Shown here: one piece after another, positions 45,024 through 55,167 of the stretch | How positions within the stretch are numbered: position 1 is the stretch's first letter | Layout: each line of letters starts with the position of its first letter | NCBI GenBank assembly: GCA_001295865.1 | Contig: LJHW01000044.1 | Span: 62,001 to 126,000, forward strand | Direction: 5' to 3' | Source: a beta proteobacterium AAP65 | GTDB lineage: Bacteria; Pseudomonadota; Gammaproteobacteria; Burkholderiales; Burkholderiaceae_C | DNA length: 64,000 nucleotides | The notes under the pieces: model-generated | The model's database searches: none | The model's input: the letters and a program-made list of their open reading frames with translations, nothing else | What the model was told of the DNA's origin: nothing | Translations under genes and position numbers: made by a program

Positions 45024-46186
45024 GCCGCGCACTCCCCAGCCTGCGGCGCCCAGGCCGCCGCGCCGGCGCCCAGCGGGTCGACAAGGCTGTCCACCAGGCA
45101 GCGCCAGGCGCGCAACTCGGGCCGCCCGGGTTTGCGCTCACCGAAAAACATCGCGATGGTTTCACCCTGCGCGTCGAAAAGCTCCAGCGCGCTCACCAGC
45201 CCGTCGGCGGTGGGCTTGCGCACGGCCCAGGCCTGCACGATGTGGTCTTCGCGCAGGTGCAGGTTGAAACCGGGGTCGAGCACGTTGAGCCAGGGGCCCA
45301 TCACCTCCACGCGTTTCACGGCGCCGGTGTGGATCTGGATCATCCCCGGGTTGCCCACGAACACCATGAGGGGCAGCGCCTCGCGGGCCGCGGTCTGCAG
45401 CACGTCGCGCGCGGCGCTGGCCTCCACACGCTGCGCGTAGGCCGGGTCGGCCAGGCGCAGCGCCTGGGTGCGGCTCACGCCGTGGCGGCGCAGCAGGCCG
45501 AAGAAGTCGTGCGTGTCGCGCAGCCCGGCCCAGCCTTCGCGGAAGGCGGTGGTGTCGATGAGCGCATCGGGGGTTTCTGCCGCTGGTGCCAAGGCGGGCA
45601 GCACCTGCAGGCCGGGCTGCTGCAGCTCGCAGCGGTGCGTGATCACCAGCGCCGCCCAAACGCCCCACTGCGTGCCCGGCCGCACGAAAACCTTGTGCAC
45701 GGCCTGGCCCTGCGCGTCGAAAAACTGCAGGCTTTGCTGCAGCCCGCGGCCGTTGTCTTCGGCCACGGCAAACCCGTGCGCCCAGCGGCTGTAGAACACA
45801 CGCAGGTCGATGTCCGGGCCGAGCACCAGGCCCATCTCGCGGCCGGCCGGGCCGCTGGCGCTGGCGCCGCTGTAGACGCCGGTTTTTTCGTGCACGCACG
45901 AGGCGTTGCGCGTCAGCGCCATCAGCGGGCCGGCGCCTTCCAGCGCGCCCAGCAGCGTGGGCCAGGGGCCGCGCAGGCGCTGCACCTGCAGGCCCTGCAC
46001 GGGGGCGCCTGGCGCGTATTCGCCGATGTGCGCGGCCAGCAACTCTGCCTCGCTCACGCCGAGCTGCGCGGCGATGTCGCGGTGGCGCGTGGCGCCAGCA
46101 GCGCGGGCGGCGGTGTAGCCGGCGCGCAGGTCGGCCGTCGGCAGCGGGGCGGCGGCGGGGGCCAGGGGTTCGAGCGTGGTCGTCAT
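45017..46186 (-). CDS. hmuS: Hemin-degrading / hemin-transfer factor
   Basis: A 389-residue HemS/ChuS-type cytosolic protein built of two similar halves (about residues 20-195 and 210-380). Paired blocks are visible: RDIAAQLGVSEAELLAAHIG, VMALTRN-like ALTRNASCVHEKTG, and the repeat pair LRVFYSRWAHGFAVAED / VFVGNPGMIQIHTGAVK. The block RDTHDFFGLLRRHGVSRTQAL carries the candidate heme-ligand His. Such proteins bind incoming heme and either open it or pass it on. Between the receptor gene and hmuT in the operon. Confidence 0.94.
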   Translation of the reverse strand: MTTTLEPLAPAAAPLPTADLRAGYTAARAAGATRHRDIAAQLGVSEAELLAAHIGEYAPGAPVQGLQVQRLRGPWPTLLGALEGAGPLMALTRNASCVHEKTGVYSGASASGPAGREMGLVLGPDIDLRVFYSRWAHGFAVAEDNGRGLQQSLQFFDAQGQAVHKVFVRPGTQWGVWAALVITHRCELQQPGLQVLPALAPAAETPDALIDTTAFREGWAGLRDTHDFFGLLRRHGVSRTQALRLADPAYAQRVEASAARDVLQTAAREALPLMVFVGNPGMIQIHTGAVKRVEVMGPWLNVLDPGFNLHLREDHIVQAWAVRKPTADGLVSALELFDAQGETIAMFFGERKPGRPELRAWRCLVDSLVDPLGAGAAAWAPQAGECAAC

Positions 46187-46197
46187 GGCAGGACCTT

Positions 46198-48474
46198 TCA
46201 GAAGTCGTGGCGCAGGGCCAGTTGCAGGTGGCGGCCGGGGGCCGTGTAGGCGTCTTTCACGGCGCTGGTGGTGCTCAGGCTGCGCGCGTCACTCCAGCGC
46301 CAGTAGGTCGCGTCGGTGGCGTTGTTCAGCTGCGCCGTCAGCGCCCAGCCGGGGGCGGCCTGCCAGCGCAGGCCGAGGTCGAGCACGGTGTAGGCGCCAG
46401 GGGCGAAGGTGGTGGCGGCGCGGATGCGCTCGCGCGCCTTGGCCTCGGCGTGCAGCAGGTCGGCCTGCAGGCGCCAGTCGCCCGCGCTCCAGCGCAGGCC
46501 GAACGCGGTGCGTGCCGGCTCCACGCTGTCCAGCGCTTCTTGCAGGCCGTTGCGCGTGCTGGTGCCGCGGGTGCGGGCGTGCGCCAGGCTGAGGCCGAAG
46601 TTGCCGTATTGCCATTCACCGCGCAGCTCGGCGCCGCGGATGCGCGCTTGCGCGAGGTTGATGAACTGGAAGACGGTGGGGTCGGCCGCGGTGCCGCTGC
46701 CGCCCACGGTTTCCTGGCTGATGAAGTCTTCGTAGCGGTTGTCGTAGGCGGCGAGCTGCCAGCTCAGGCGCCCGCCGGCCAGGGCTGCGGCGCCGCGCAA
46801 ACCCAGTTCCAGGCTGCGCGCCGTCTCCGGCTTCAGGTTGGCGTTGCCCACGCTGCGGTAGCCCGAGGCCACGTTGCTGAAGCCGTTGTTCACCTGGCCC
46901 GGGGCCGGCGCGCGGAAGCCTTCGCTCCACTGCGCATACGGCACCAGCACCGGGTTCAGGCGCCACACCGCGCCCAGGCGCGGCGTGACGGCGCTGCCCG
47001 ACAAGGCCACGGTCGCGCCGCCGGTGTAGCCGGTGGCGTCGGGGCTGAGGCGGTATTGGTCGTAGCGCAGGCCGGGCATCAGCGTGAGGCGGCTGCCGCT
47101 GCCGGGCACTTCGATCTCGCTTTGCAGGTAAGCCCCCGCGAGTTCGTAGTCGGTGTCGGGGAAGGGCCGCACCGGGAAGGTTTCGCCGAAAGGCGGCGCG
47201 GCGCTGGGGTTGGGCGTGCCGTCGCGCAGCGCGGTGATGCGCGTGCGGCTGATGTCCAGCCCATAACCCAGGCGCTGGTTCACCACGCCGCTGAGCGTGC
47301 TCTCCAGCTGCGTGGACAAGCCCGCCACACGCTCGCGGTAGCGGCTGTCGCGCGTGCGGTCGGCGCTGGTGTAGCGGTCTTCGGCGGCGAACTGGCGCGT
47401 GAGGCCGCTCTGCATGTAGACGCGCGTCAGCGCCTTCTGCACGAACTCGCCGTTGAGATCGTCGTAACGGTGTTCGAAAGACAGGCGTTCGCGTTCGGTG
47501 GTGTCGTGCGCGTCGAGGTCGATCACGGCCGTGGCCGTGGGCGTGGCGGGCGCGGCCGGGGTGACGGCGCGGCCCGAATACACCTCGGTCTCGACCTCGC
47601 GCCGCAGCACTTCCACCGTGGCGCCCAGGCGGTGCGCGGGGCTGGGGCGCCAGCCCAGCTGGGCCAGCAGCACCTGCTGGTCGTAGTTCAGCGGGTTGGG
47701 TGCGGTGCGGCTGCTGTTCAGGGCCTCGTTGCGGCCTTGCGTGCGGGTTTCATGGCCCTGGCGGTGGCTGAGCAGCAGCAGGCCTTCGAAGGTGCCGCTG
47801 CGGCCTGCCACGGCGCCGGTGACGAGGCCCGAGTCGTCCAGCTGGCTGCCGCCCAGGCGCACGAAGCCGCCGAAGTTGCGTGCGTTTTTCGCGCCGGGCT
47901 CGCCCAGCACATCGGCCGGCTGCAGCGTGCGCAGGCTCAGGGCGCCGGCCAGGCCGTCGCTGCCGTAGCCGGTGCTGGCCGGGCCGCGCAAGATCTCGGC
48001 GCCGGCGGTGGCTTCCAGCGCCAGGAAGTCGCCGCGCCCGGTGGCCAGCGCGCCGAAGCTGAAGCTGCCCGGCACGCGGATGCCGTCCACCAGCATCAGC
48101 ACCTGGTTGCCTTCCAGGCCGCGGATGTTGATGCCTTCCACGCCGGCGCGGCCGTCGGTGCCGGCGGCCAGGCCGAAACGTGCGGGTGCCGCGCGCACGC
48201 TCACGTCGACCTCGTTGCGGAAGAGCTCCTTGATGTCGCGCGCGCCGCGGGTGTCGATCTCGGCGGCGTCGAGCACCGTCACGGTGACGGGCACCTCGTC
48301 GACACGGCGCTCGGTGCGTGTGGCGGTGTTGGTCAGCGCCGGCAGGCGCGTGGGGGCCGAGGCCGCGGCGGCCGGGGCGGGGGGTGTGGTGGGGGTCTGG
48401 GCGGTGGCCAGCCGGGGCACGAAGCCCCAGGCGAGTACCAGCGCCAGCGCGACGGGAGTCTTGCGCAGCAGCAC
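46198..48474 (-). CDS. hmuR: TonB-dependent hemin/hemoglobin receptor
   Basis: A 758-residue outer-membrane receptor. A signal peptide (cleaved after ATAQ near residue 26) precedes a plug with TRTERRVDEVPVTVTVLDA and GRAGVEGINIRGLEGNQVLMLVDG. A 22-strand barrel then ends in the aromatic residue of HLQLALRHDF. It belongs to the hemoglobin/transferrin/lactoferrin receptor group, and its neighbours show that the ligand is hemin. It follows hemP by 97 bases and starts 11 bases before hmuS. Expression should follow the Fur-type site upstream of hemP. Confidence 0.95.
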   Translation of the reverse strand: MLLRKTPVALALVLAWGFVPRLATAQTPTTPPAPAAAASAPTRLPALTNTATRTERRVDEVPVTVTVLDAAEIDTRGARDIKELFRNEVDVSVRAAPARFGLAAGTDGRAGVEGINIRGLEGNQVLMLVDGIRVPGSFSFGALATGRGDFLALEATAGAEILRGPASTGYGSDGLAGALSLRTLQPADVLGEPGAKNARNFGGFVRLGGSQLDDSGLVTGAVAGRSGTFEGLLLLSHRQGHETRTQGRNEALNSSRTAPNPLNYDQQVLLAQLGWRPSPAHRLGATVEVLRREVETEVYSGRAVTPAAPATPTATAVIDLDAHDTTERERLSFEHRYDDLNGEFVQKALTRVYMQSGLTRQFAAEDRYTSADRTRDSRYRERVAGLSTQLESTLSGVVNQRLGYGLDISRTRITALRDGTPNPSAAPPFGETFPVRPFPDTDYELAGAYLQSEIEVPGSGSRLTLMPGLRYDQYRLSPDATGYTGGATVALSGSAVTPRLGAVWRLNPVLVPYAQWSEGFRAPAPGQVNNGFSNVASGYRSVGNANLKPETARSLELGLRGAAALAGGRLSWQLAAYDNRYEDFISQETVGGSGTAADPTVFQFINLAQARIRGAELRGEWQYGNFGLSLAHARTRGTSTRNGLQEALDSVEPARTAFGLRWSAGDWRLQADLLHAEAKARERIRAATTFAPGAYTVLDLGLRWQAAPGWALTAQLNNATDATYWRWSDARSLSTTSAVKDAYTAPGRHLQLALRHDF

Positions 48475-48571
48475 GTGGGTTCCTGGGTTTCAGGCACGGG
48501 CTGGCAGGCGCTGGCTGGTGCGGGGGGTGAGTAGTGAAGAAGGGGTTGTCGGGGGCGTCGTTGGGGCGGGT

Positions 48572-48823
48572 TTACTTGGTGAGGATGAGCTTGCCCAAAG
48601 CCGTCAGGCGCAGGCGGTAGAGCGCATCACCGTGCGTGATTTCGAGCTCGCGCGCGCCGGCCAGCAGTTCTTCGCTGCTGACGCGGCGCAGCGATGCTGC
48701 AAAGGCGCTGTTGGAGGCGGGGTCTGGAACTGACTCTGGGCCTGGGGCGGCGGCTGGCGCAGAGACACGTGCCGGCGCTGAGCACCGGTCGAAAGCAGGG
48801 GGGCGGGCGATCGGCTGGTCCAT
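48572..48823 (-). CDS. hemP: Hemin uptake protein HemP
   Basis: An 83-residue protein whose last 38 residues form the HemP domain: RRVSSEELLAGARELEI and then YRLRLTALGKLILTK to the stop. The N-terminal half is Pro/Ala/Ser-rich and longer than in many relatives. HemP is a small conserved leader gene of hemin operons; in Burkholderia it is reported as needed for full receptor expression. The ATG at 48823 is the only good start downstream of the promoter-like site; a farther ATG at 48892 would put that site inside the gene. Confidence 0.88.
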   Translation of the reverse strand: MDQPIARPPAFDRCSAPARVSAPAAAPGPESVPDPASNSAFAASLRRVSSEELLAGARELEITHGDALYRLRLTALGKLILTK

Positions 48824-48830
48824 GCTCGCC

Positions 48831-48859
48831 ACTGTAATGCGAATCGTTCCTATTCGCAA
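48831..48859 (-). promoter_or_regulatory. Candidate hemP promoter
   Basis: TTGCGA (48859-48854) and TACAGT (48836-48831) are separated by 17 bases on the minus strand. The -10 ends only seven bases before the hemP ATG, so the transcript would be leaderless or nearly so. The Fur-like palindrome lies across the -35 and spacer. Confidence 0.6.
48838..48858 (-). promoter_or_regulatory. Fur-box-like palindrome controlling the hemin operon
   Basis: TGCGAAT and ATTCGCA are perfect seven-base arms around a seven-base spacer. The pattern resembles betaproteobacterial Fur sites, and the place, over the hemP promoter of a heme-uptake operon, fits iron repression by Fur. Seen directly: the palindrome. 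Inferred: the regulator. Confidence 0.75.
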
Positions 48860-48879
48860 GTTCTGGATCTGCACCGGGC

Positions 48880-48913
48880 CTGAAAAGAACAACGGCCCGC
48901 AAAGCGGGCCGTT
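48880..48913 (-). terminator. Terminator of the response-regulator unit
   Basis: AACGGCCCGC (48891-48900) pairs with GCGGGCCGTT (48904-48913) around AAA. Read on the minus strand it is followed by GTTCTTTTC, a moderate U-tract. It closes the kinase/regulator unit and shields the hemP promoter from read-through. Confidence 0.8.
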
Positions 48914-48959
48914 GGGTGGGGCAGGTCGGGTCAGCGGCAGCGTGCCGGCCGCGGGGGCC

Positions 48960-49610
48960 TCACCGGAAGAGCCCCAGCCGCTGCGCTTCCAGCGCCGCCT
49001 CGGCGCGCGAGCTCACGTTGAGCTTGCGGTAGATCTGCTTCACGTAGTCGGCGATGGTGTGGCGGCTCAGGCCCAGCTGCACACCGATCTCGGGCAGCGT
49101 GTAGCCCTTGGCCACGCGCAGCAGCACTTCGCTCTCGCGGTCGGTCAGGTTCACGGCTGGCATCAGGTGGGCCTGCTGCGTGGGCTTGGCTTTGGCCTGG
49201 AAGTAGGCCATCACGCGGCGCGCGATGCTCGGGCTCAGCGGCGGCTCGCCCTGGCTGATGCGCTGCAGCTGCTCGGTGATGAGCTCACGCGCCTGCTCCT
49301 TCAGGATGTAGCCGAAGGCGCCGGCCTGCAGCGCCGGGAAGAGGTGCTCGTCGTCGTCGTGGATGGTGACGACCACGCTCTGCGCCTCGGGCTGCTTGTC
49401 GCGCAGCCGCGTGACGACATCGACACCGCTGCCGTCAGGCAGGCCGAGATCGATGAGCGCCAGATCGAACTTCACGCTGCCGGCCAATTCCATGGCGTCG
49501 TGCACACGGGCGCTTTCGGAGATGGTGGCCCCCGGAAACACCTGCAGCACCAGCTTGCGCATCCAGGCCCGGATTTCGGGCAGGTCTTCCAACAGCAGAA
49601 TGGTCTTCAT
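48960..49610 (-). CDS. NarL/LuxR-family response regulator
   Basis: A 216-residue two-component regulator. The receiver domain (about residues 1-120) has ILLLEDLP with the acidic pair, the phosphorylation site in LALIDLGLPDGSG (Asp near 53), VVVTIHDDD and the lysine in GYILKEQ. The C-terminal LuxR helix-turn-helix (about 152-212) reads LTDRESEVLLRVAKGYTLPEIG and SRHTIADYVKQIYRKL. It is a DNA-binding transcription factor. It lies 49 bases downstream of the histidine kinase gene, its likely partner. Target genes cannot be read from the sequence. Confidence 0.93.
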   Translation of the reverse strand: MKTILLLEDLPEIRAWMRKLVLQVFPGATISESARVHDAMELAGSVKFDLALIDLGLPDGSGVDVVTRLRDKQPEAQSVVVTIHDDDEHLFPALQAGAFGYILKEQARELITEQLQRISQGEPPLSPSIARRVMAYFQAKAKPTQQAHLMPAVNLTDRESEVLLRVAKGYTLPEIGVQLGLSRHTIADYVKQIYRKLNVSSRAEAALEAQRLGLFR

Positions 49611-49659
49611 GAGGTGGCAGCGCTAGGGTGAACCCGATGGTATCGGGCATGCGGCTCGC

Positions 49660-51564
49660 TCACGAAGGCTGGGTGGCGCTTTCGAGTGGAACCGTGAGCC
49701 GTATCACGGTTCCATAGCCGGGCCCCGATTCCACCAGACATTGGCCGTTGAGCTGCTTGGCGCGGTTCTTCATGCTCGCCAGGCCGTGGCCGCGGTCCAT
49801 GCGGCCGTCGATCTCGGCCGAAATGCCTTCGCCGTTGTCCTGCACCACGAAGAGCAGGTCGCCTTCGGTGATGGCCGCCGTCACCATGCAATGGCTGGCG
49901 CCGCTGTGTTTGATGATGTTGCTGGTGGCCTCGCGCAGGATGCGCGTGGTCTGTACGTAGGCACGCGCGCTCAGCGTCTGCGGCAGGTCTTCGGGCGCCT
50001 CCCACTCGCCTTCGATGCCGGCCTGGCCCAGGCGCGACACCACCTCGGCGCGCCAGTCGCCCAGAGCGTCGGCCAGGCGCACGGGGCGGCCGCTCAGGCC
50101 GCGCACGCTCAGGCGCATTTCTTCCAGCGCCTCGCGCGCCAGCGTGCTGATGCGTTCGCTGTCGCTGGTGTGCACGATGGTCAGCAGCTTGGCGCCGAGG
50201 TCGTCGTGCAGGTCGGCGGCGATGCGCTTGCGTTCACGCTCGGTGACCTGCTCCACACGCAGCTCGGCCATCTGGCGGAAGTTGCGTTCGATCTCGGCCG
50301 TGGCCTCGCGCACGCGCTGCTCCAGCACTGTCTTGTCCTGCACCGCGTGGTGCAGCGCGCGGCCGTGCTGCTGCACCAGGCGCAGGCCCACGAGCACAAA
50401 CACCACCGGCATCACCAGCTGCGCCACGTGCGCCGCCAGCGGGCGCTGGCCCGACCACTGCGCCGCGAACTCGGTGAAGCCGGCCACCGCCGCCACCGAG
50501 AGCAGCGAGCCCATCACCCACACGCTGCGCGCATGCCGCTCGTGCTGCAGGTGCCAGATGGCCGCGGCCACCACCTCCAGCGCCAGCACCAGGTACCAGA
50601 GGCTGGCCACCTCGTACAGGCGCTGCGGCCCGGCCACGACCAGCGACACCGACAGCAGCGCGCACTGCACCGGCAGCGCGATGTCCACCGTGCGGTGGCG
50701 CACGCCGGCGTAGCGCAGCAGGAACTGCACCGCGGCCCAGGTGATGAAACCCAGCATCGCGCACACCAGGAACTCGGTGGCCGAGTGGCCCAGCGGCATC
50801 TGGCGCAGCCACAGGCGGGTGTCCACCAGCGCCCAGCCCACCGAGAGTGCGCCGAAGTAGGCGAGGTGGCTTTCACGCCGGTTGATGAAGCCCAGCACGA
50901 ACATGAAGCCGCCCATCAGCAGCAGCGTCGCGCTCACCGCCTGCGGCGCGTGCACCTGCAGCGCGGTGAGGCGCGCGTGGCGGGCTTCCAGCTCCGACTG
51001 CGGCCCCACCACCAGGCCAGACAGCGCACCAGAGCGCTGGCGCGAGCCCACCTCGGCCAGCGGGTAACCGACCACACGCAGGTCGACCGTGTTGACCTCG
51101 CGGTTCAGCAGCACGGAGGGCAGCGGCACCAGCTGCGGGTGGTTGCAGTTGTGCGTGTAGGGCCGGCTCATGCGGCCGCCGCTGTGCACGCGTTCACCGT
51201 TGAGGTAGACCTCGAGGTTGCTGCACACGTGCTCGACGAACAGCGCATAGAGGCCGTCTTCGCCCGGCGAGCCCAGCGGCGGCAGCTGCACGCGGTACCA
51301 GGCCGGGCCTTCGAGGCCGCCGCGCGTGCGCGCCCACTCGTCGGGCAGGCGCACGGTGATGGCCGGGGCCTGGGCGGGGAACTGGTTGCCGATGCCCTGT
51401 GCACGCAGCGCGGTGTCGATGTGCATCACCGGCGGTGGCGGCCGGTGGGCGGCCGCGGGCAGCGAGCTCATGCCCATGGCCAGCAGGGCCAGCAGACAGG
51501 CGCCGAGCAGCGCGGCCCAGCGCAGGGCGAGGGCGGGGTGCAGGCGGTGCAGGGCGGGTGGCAT
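49660..51564 (-). CDS. 7TM-type sensor histidine kinase (HisKA_3)
   Basis: A 634-residue kinase. A signal/anchor helix (about 9-33) is followed by a periplasmic beta-rich domain (about 40-195) resembling 7TMR-DISM extracellular domains, with VEHVCSNLEVYLNGERV. Seven helices run from about 200 to 395. After a coiled coil come the dimerisation/phosphorylation motif RIAADLHDDLGAKLL (His near 445) and a HATPase domain with REATSNIIKHSGAS, DNGEGIS and GHGLASMKNRAKQLNG. Kinases of this sort pair with NarL-type regulators, as here. The extracellular ligand is unknown; carbohydrate is a common proposal for the DISM domain. It diverges from phoH. Confidence 0.9.
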   Translation of the reverse strand: MPPALHRLHPALALRWAALLGACLLALLAMGMSSLPAAAHRPPPPVMHIDTALRAQGIGNQFPAQAPAITVRLPDEWARTRGGLEGPAWYRVQLPPLGSPGEDGLYALFVEHVCSNLEVYLNGERVHSGGRMSRPYTHNCNHPQLVPLPSVLLNREVNTVDLRVVGYPLAEVGSRQRSGALSGLVVGPQSELEARHARLTALQVHAPQAVSATLLLMGGFMFVLGFINRRESHLAYFGALSVGWALVDTRLWLRQMPLGHSATEFLVCAMLGFITWAAVQFLLRYAGVRHRTVDIALPVQCALLSVSLVVAGPQRLYEVASLWYLVLALEVVAAAIWHLQHERHARSVWVMGSLLSVAAVAGFTEFAAQWSGQRPLAAHVAQLVMPVVFVLVGLRLVQQHGRALHHAVQDKTVLEQRVREATAEIERNFRQMAELRVEQVTERERKRIAADLHDDLGAKLLTIVHTSDSERISTLAREALEEMRLSVRGLSGRPVRLADALGDWRAEVVSRLGQAGIEGEWEAPEDLPQTLSARAYVQTTRILREATSNIIKHSGASHCMVTAAITEGDLLFVVQDNGEGISAEIDGRMDRGHGLASMKNRAKQLNGQCLVESGPGYGTVIRLTVPLESATQPS

Positions 51565-51649
51565 CGGGGGCTGATTCTGCCTGCGCGCCCCGGGGCTGCA
51601 GCGCCACCGAGCAGCGGCGACAATGCGCGCCCACCCGCCGCTGCCGCCC

Positions 51650-52633
51650 GTGATCCGACGCCACACCTTCGACGACGCCGACAACCGCCGCCTGGCCCAC
51701 CTGTGCGGCCCGCTGGACGCCCACCTGCGCAGCATCGAGGCCGCCCTGGGCGTGGTGCTGGCGCGGCGTGACGCCAGCTTCCGCATCGACGGCCCGCGCG
51801 ACGGCGTAGAGCGCTGCGTGCGCCTGCTGGACGCGTTGTATGCCAGCGCCGCCGCGCCCATCGGCGAACGGGCCTTGCAGCTGGCGCTGATGAAGTACGC
51901 CGCCACCGTGCCCGGTGCGCCCCAGGCGCCCACCGTGCTGGCGGGTGCTGATGGTGATGGCGACATCGTCCTGCACACCCGCCACACCGACCTGCGCGGC
52001 CGCACGCCCAACCAGGTGCAGTACCTGCAGCAGATGCTGACGAGCGACGTTACCTTCGGCATCGGCCCCGCGGGTACCGGGAAGACCTTTCTCGCGGTGG
52101 CCTGCGCGGTGGACGCGCTGGAGCGCCACGGCGTGCAGCGCATCGTGCTCACGCGCCCGGCGGTGGAGGCCGGCGAGCGTCTGGGCTTTTTACCCGGCGA
52201 CCTGGCGCAGAAGGTCGACCCCTACCTGCGTCCGCTGTACGACGCGCTCTACGACCTGATGGGCTACGACCGCGTGAGCAAGGCGTTCGACAAAGGCCTG
52301 ATCGAGATCGCGCCGCTGGCCTTCATGCGCGGGCGCACGCTGAACCATGCGTTTGTCATCCTCGACGAAGCGCAGAACACCACGCGCGAACAGATGAAGA
52401 TGTTCCTCACGCGCCTGGGCTTCGGCAGCCGCTGCGTGGTGACGGGCGACATCAGCCAGATCGACCTGCCGCGCGGCTTGCCCAGCGGCCTGATCGACGC
52501 CCACCGCGTGCTGCGCGGCGTGGACGGCATCGCGCTGACCGAGTTCACCGCCGGCGACGTGGTGCGCCACCCGCTGGTGGCGCGCATCGTCGACGCCTAC
52601 GACCGCGCGCGGGCCGACGAGGATGAGCGGTGA
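51650..52633 (+). CDS. PhoH-like ATPase
   Basis: A 327-residue PhoH/YbeZ protein. The P-loop is FGIGPAGTGKTFLAVA near residues 135-150, then LTRPAVEAGERLGFLPGDL, AFVILDEAQNTTREQMKMFLTRLG (Walker B) and VVTGDISQIDLP. The family is linked to ribosome maturation with YbeY, and ybeY follows directly. The GTG at 51650 gives VIRRHTFDDADNRRLAHLCG, which fits the usual N-terminus; the ATG at 51623 would add nine residues. A GACAAT just over that ATG may be the -10 element, which also argues for the GTG. Confidence 0.9.
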   Translation: MIRRHTFDDADNRRLAHLCGPLDAHLRSIEAALGVVLARRDASFRIDGPRDGVERCVRLLDALYASAAAPIGERALQLALMKYAATVPGAPQAPTVLAGADGDGDIVLHTRHTDLRGRTPNQVQYLQQMLTSDVTFGIGPAGTGKTFLAVACAVDALERHGVQRIVLTRPAVEAGERLGFLPGDLAQKVDPYLRPLYDALYDLMGYDRVSKAFDKGLIEIAPLAFMRGRTLNHAFVILDEAQNTTREQMKMFLTRLGFGSRCVVTGDISQIDLPRGLPSGLIDAHRVLRGVDGIALTEFTAGDVVRHPLVARIVDAYDRARADEDER

Positions 52634-53106
52634 GCGCGCGGGCCGTGCGCTTTCCGCTGCAGCTCTCGCTGCAGTTCGCCGACCCTGAGCACCGTGCGCA
52701 TCGCGCGCACCTGCCGCGCCACCGCGTGGCGAGGTGGATACGCGCCGCGCTGCAGGGCCCGGGCGAGATCACGGTACGCATCGTCGGTGCCGAAGAAGGC
52801 CAGGCGCTGAACCGCGAGTACCGCGGCAAGGACTACGCCACCAACGTGCTGACCTTCGATTACGAACACGGCGGCGAAGACACCGGCCCGGTGGTGGCCG
52901 ACCTGGTGCTGTGCGCCCCGGTGGTGCAGGCCGAAGCCACCGCCCAAGGTGTGACGCTGGAGGCGCACTACGCGCACCTGCTGGTGCACGGCACGCTGCA
53001 TGCGCAGGGCTACGACCACGAGGCCGAAGACGACGCGGCCGAGATGGAAACGCTGGAAAGCGAGATCGTCACCGGTCTCGGTTACGCCGATCCCTACCAG
53101 CGCTGA
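52630..53106 (+). CDS. ybeY: rRNA maturation endoribonuclease YbeY
   Basis: A 158-residue metal-dependent RNase needed for 16S rRNA 3' processing and ribosome quality control. It has LNREYRGKDYATNVLTFDY in the middle and the zinc motif H-x3-H-x5-H in HLLVHGTLHAQGYDHE near residues 117-132. The GTG start overlaps the phoH stop (GTGA at 52630-52633). The conserved phoH-ybeY pair is complete, but the usual downstream corC is replaced by the opposing upp gene. Confidence 0.95.
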   Translation: MSARAVRFPLQLSLQFADPEHRAHRAHLPRHRVARWIRAALQGPGEITVRIVGAEEGQALNREYRGKDYATNVLTFDYEHGGEDTGPVVADLVLCAPVVQAEATAQGVTLEAHYAHLLVHGTLHAQGYDHEAEDDAAEMETLESEIVTGLGYADPYQR

Positions 53107-53137
53107 ATGGCGCTGACCGGCACTGAGGCGCCGGCCG

Positions 53138-53776
<639 letters not shown>

Positions 53777-53813
53777 GTTGCAGGCCTCAGGCAAGTGGCG
53801 TGCCACGGCAGAG

Positions 53814-55167
53814 TCAGAAAATGGTGCCGTCGCTCTCGATCTTCAGCGGCGGCGCGCCGTCGGGGCGCAGTTCTTTCGCGATCTCGCGGCCGGCGGCCCA
53901 GGTGCCGCCTTCCAGCACGCAGGCCAGCGGCAGCTCTTCGGCGGTTTTGCCCAGGCGTTCGCGCACCAGCACGGCCACTTCGTCGAGCAACGCCACGGTG
54001 AGGGCGCGCCATTCGATGATGAAGTCGTCCTGCGGCTTCCAGGGTTTGCCCAGCGCGCGCGGATCACGCGGCACCAGCACGCCGGCATCGAGCAGCAGGC
54101 CGCCGTTGCGGTACTCGGGCAGGCCGGTGAGTGCGTCCAGACCCGTCACGGTGACGCCGGCCCACTGCAGCGGTTCCAGCAGCGAGTAGCTCAGCCACTG
54201 GCTCAGCTTGTGGAAGGGCACCCAGCCGCCGGTGGTGGGGTCCATGCGCGGGCCCAAAGAGCCGGTACCCGAGTTCGCGCCATCGCCGGTGGCGTTGCCC
54301 GCCCAGCGGTGCGGCCACACGTCGCCGGCCAGCAGGCCCTGCACGCGGCTGCCGCTGGTCCAGATCGGGCCCAGCACCCGCAGCACCTCGCCCAGCACCT
54401 CGGCGGCGCTCACGCTGCTGCGCGTGCCGCCGGCCGTCAGGCGGTCGAAGAGCAGGGCGGGGCGGGCTTCGCCACCACCACGCCGGGCCTCGTCTTGCAG
54501 GGCCGCGCCCAGGCGCTGCAGCAGGCCGGCACGGCCCTCCAGGCCCACCACGGGGTTGGAAGGGCTGCTCTGGAACACGGCGCGCAGGCCGCTGGCGTCC
54601 AGGCGCTGTAGCGCCGCGGCGTCCACACGCTGCGGGTCTTCGGCCGTGGCCGAGAAGATGCCGTTCATGAAGGCGTGGAAGCTGGCCACGCCCAGGCCTT
54701 CGGAGCGCTGCAGCACCTGGCCGGTGCCGGCTTCGGTGTAGCGCCAGGTGGGCCCGGCACCGGCATCGAGCAGCACGCTCACCACCGTGAGGTCGAACTG
54801 CGCGCGCGCGCTTTCCAGCGCGCCGCGCGGGGCCAGGCGTTCGTCCAGCGCGGCCTTGCGGTCGGTGCCGCCGGCCTCGAAGTGGCGCCAGCGGCTGTGG
54901 TACGGGATCACGAGGTCTGGAAAGCGCTTCAAGGTCAGCGCCGCCACGCGCTCGGCCACCGCCGGCAGGCGGCTGCGGTCGAGGCGGAAATGCTCGCTGA
55001 CCTCGGCCTCCACCGAGCGCAGCACCGCCGCGCAGCGCGCGCGGATGGTGCCGGGGTCGCGCAGCGCGGCCAGCGGGTGGCGCGCGTCGGGCGCGGTGCT
55101 CAGCAGGGCGCGGCGTTCGGCGGCGGTGGATTCGCGGGTCTCGGGCACGGGGCGGCTTTCACGTTGT

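Noticed and set aside
48572..48892. Longer hemP reading with start at 48892
   Set aside because: It would put the promoter and Fur-like palindrome inside the coding region and add residues without family match.
51623..51649. ATG at 51623 as the phoH start
   Set aside because: The extra nine residues do not fit the family N-terminus, and a -10-like GACAAT overlaps this ATG. It remains possible.
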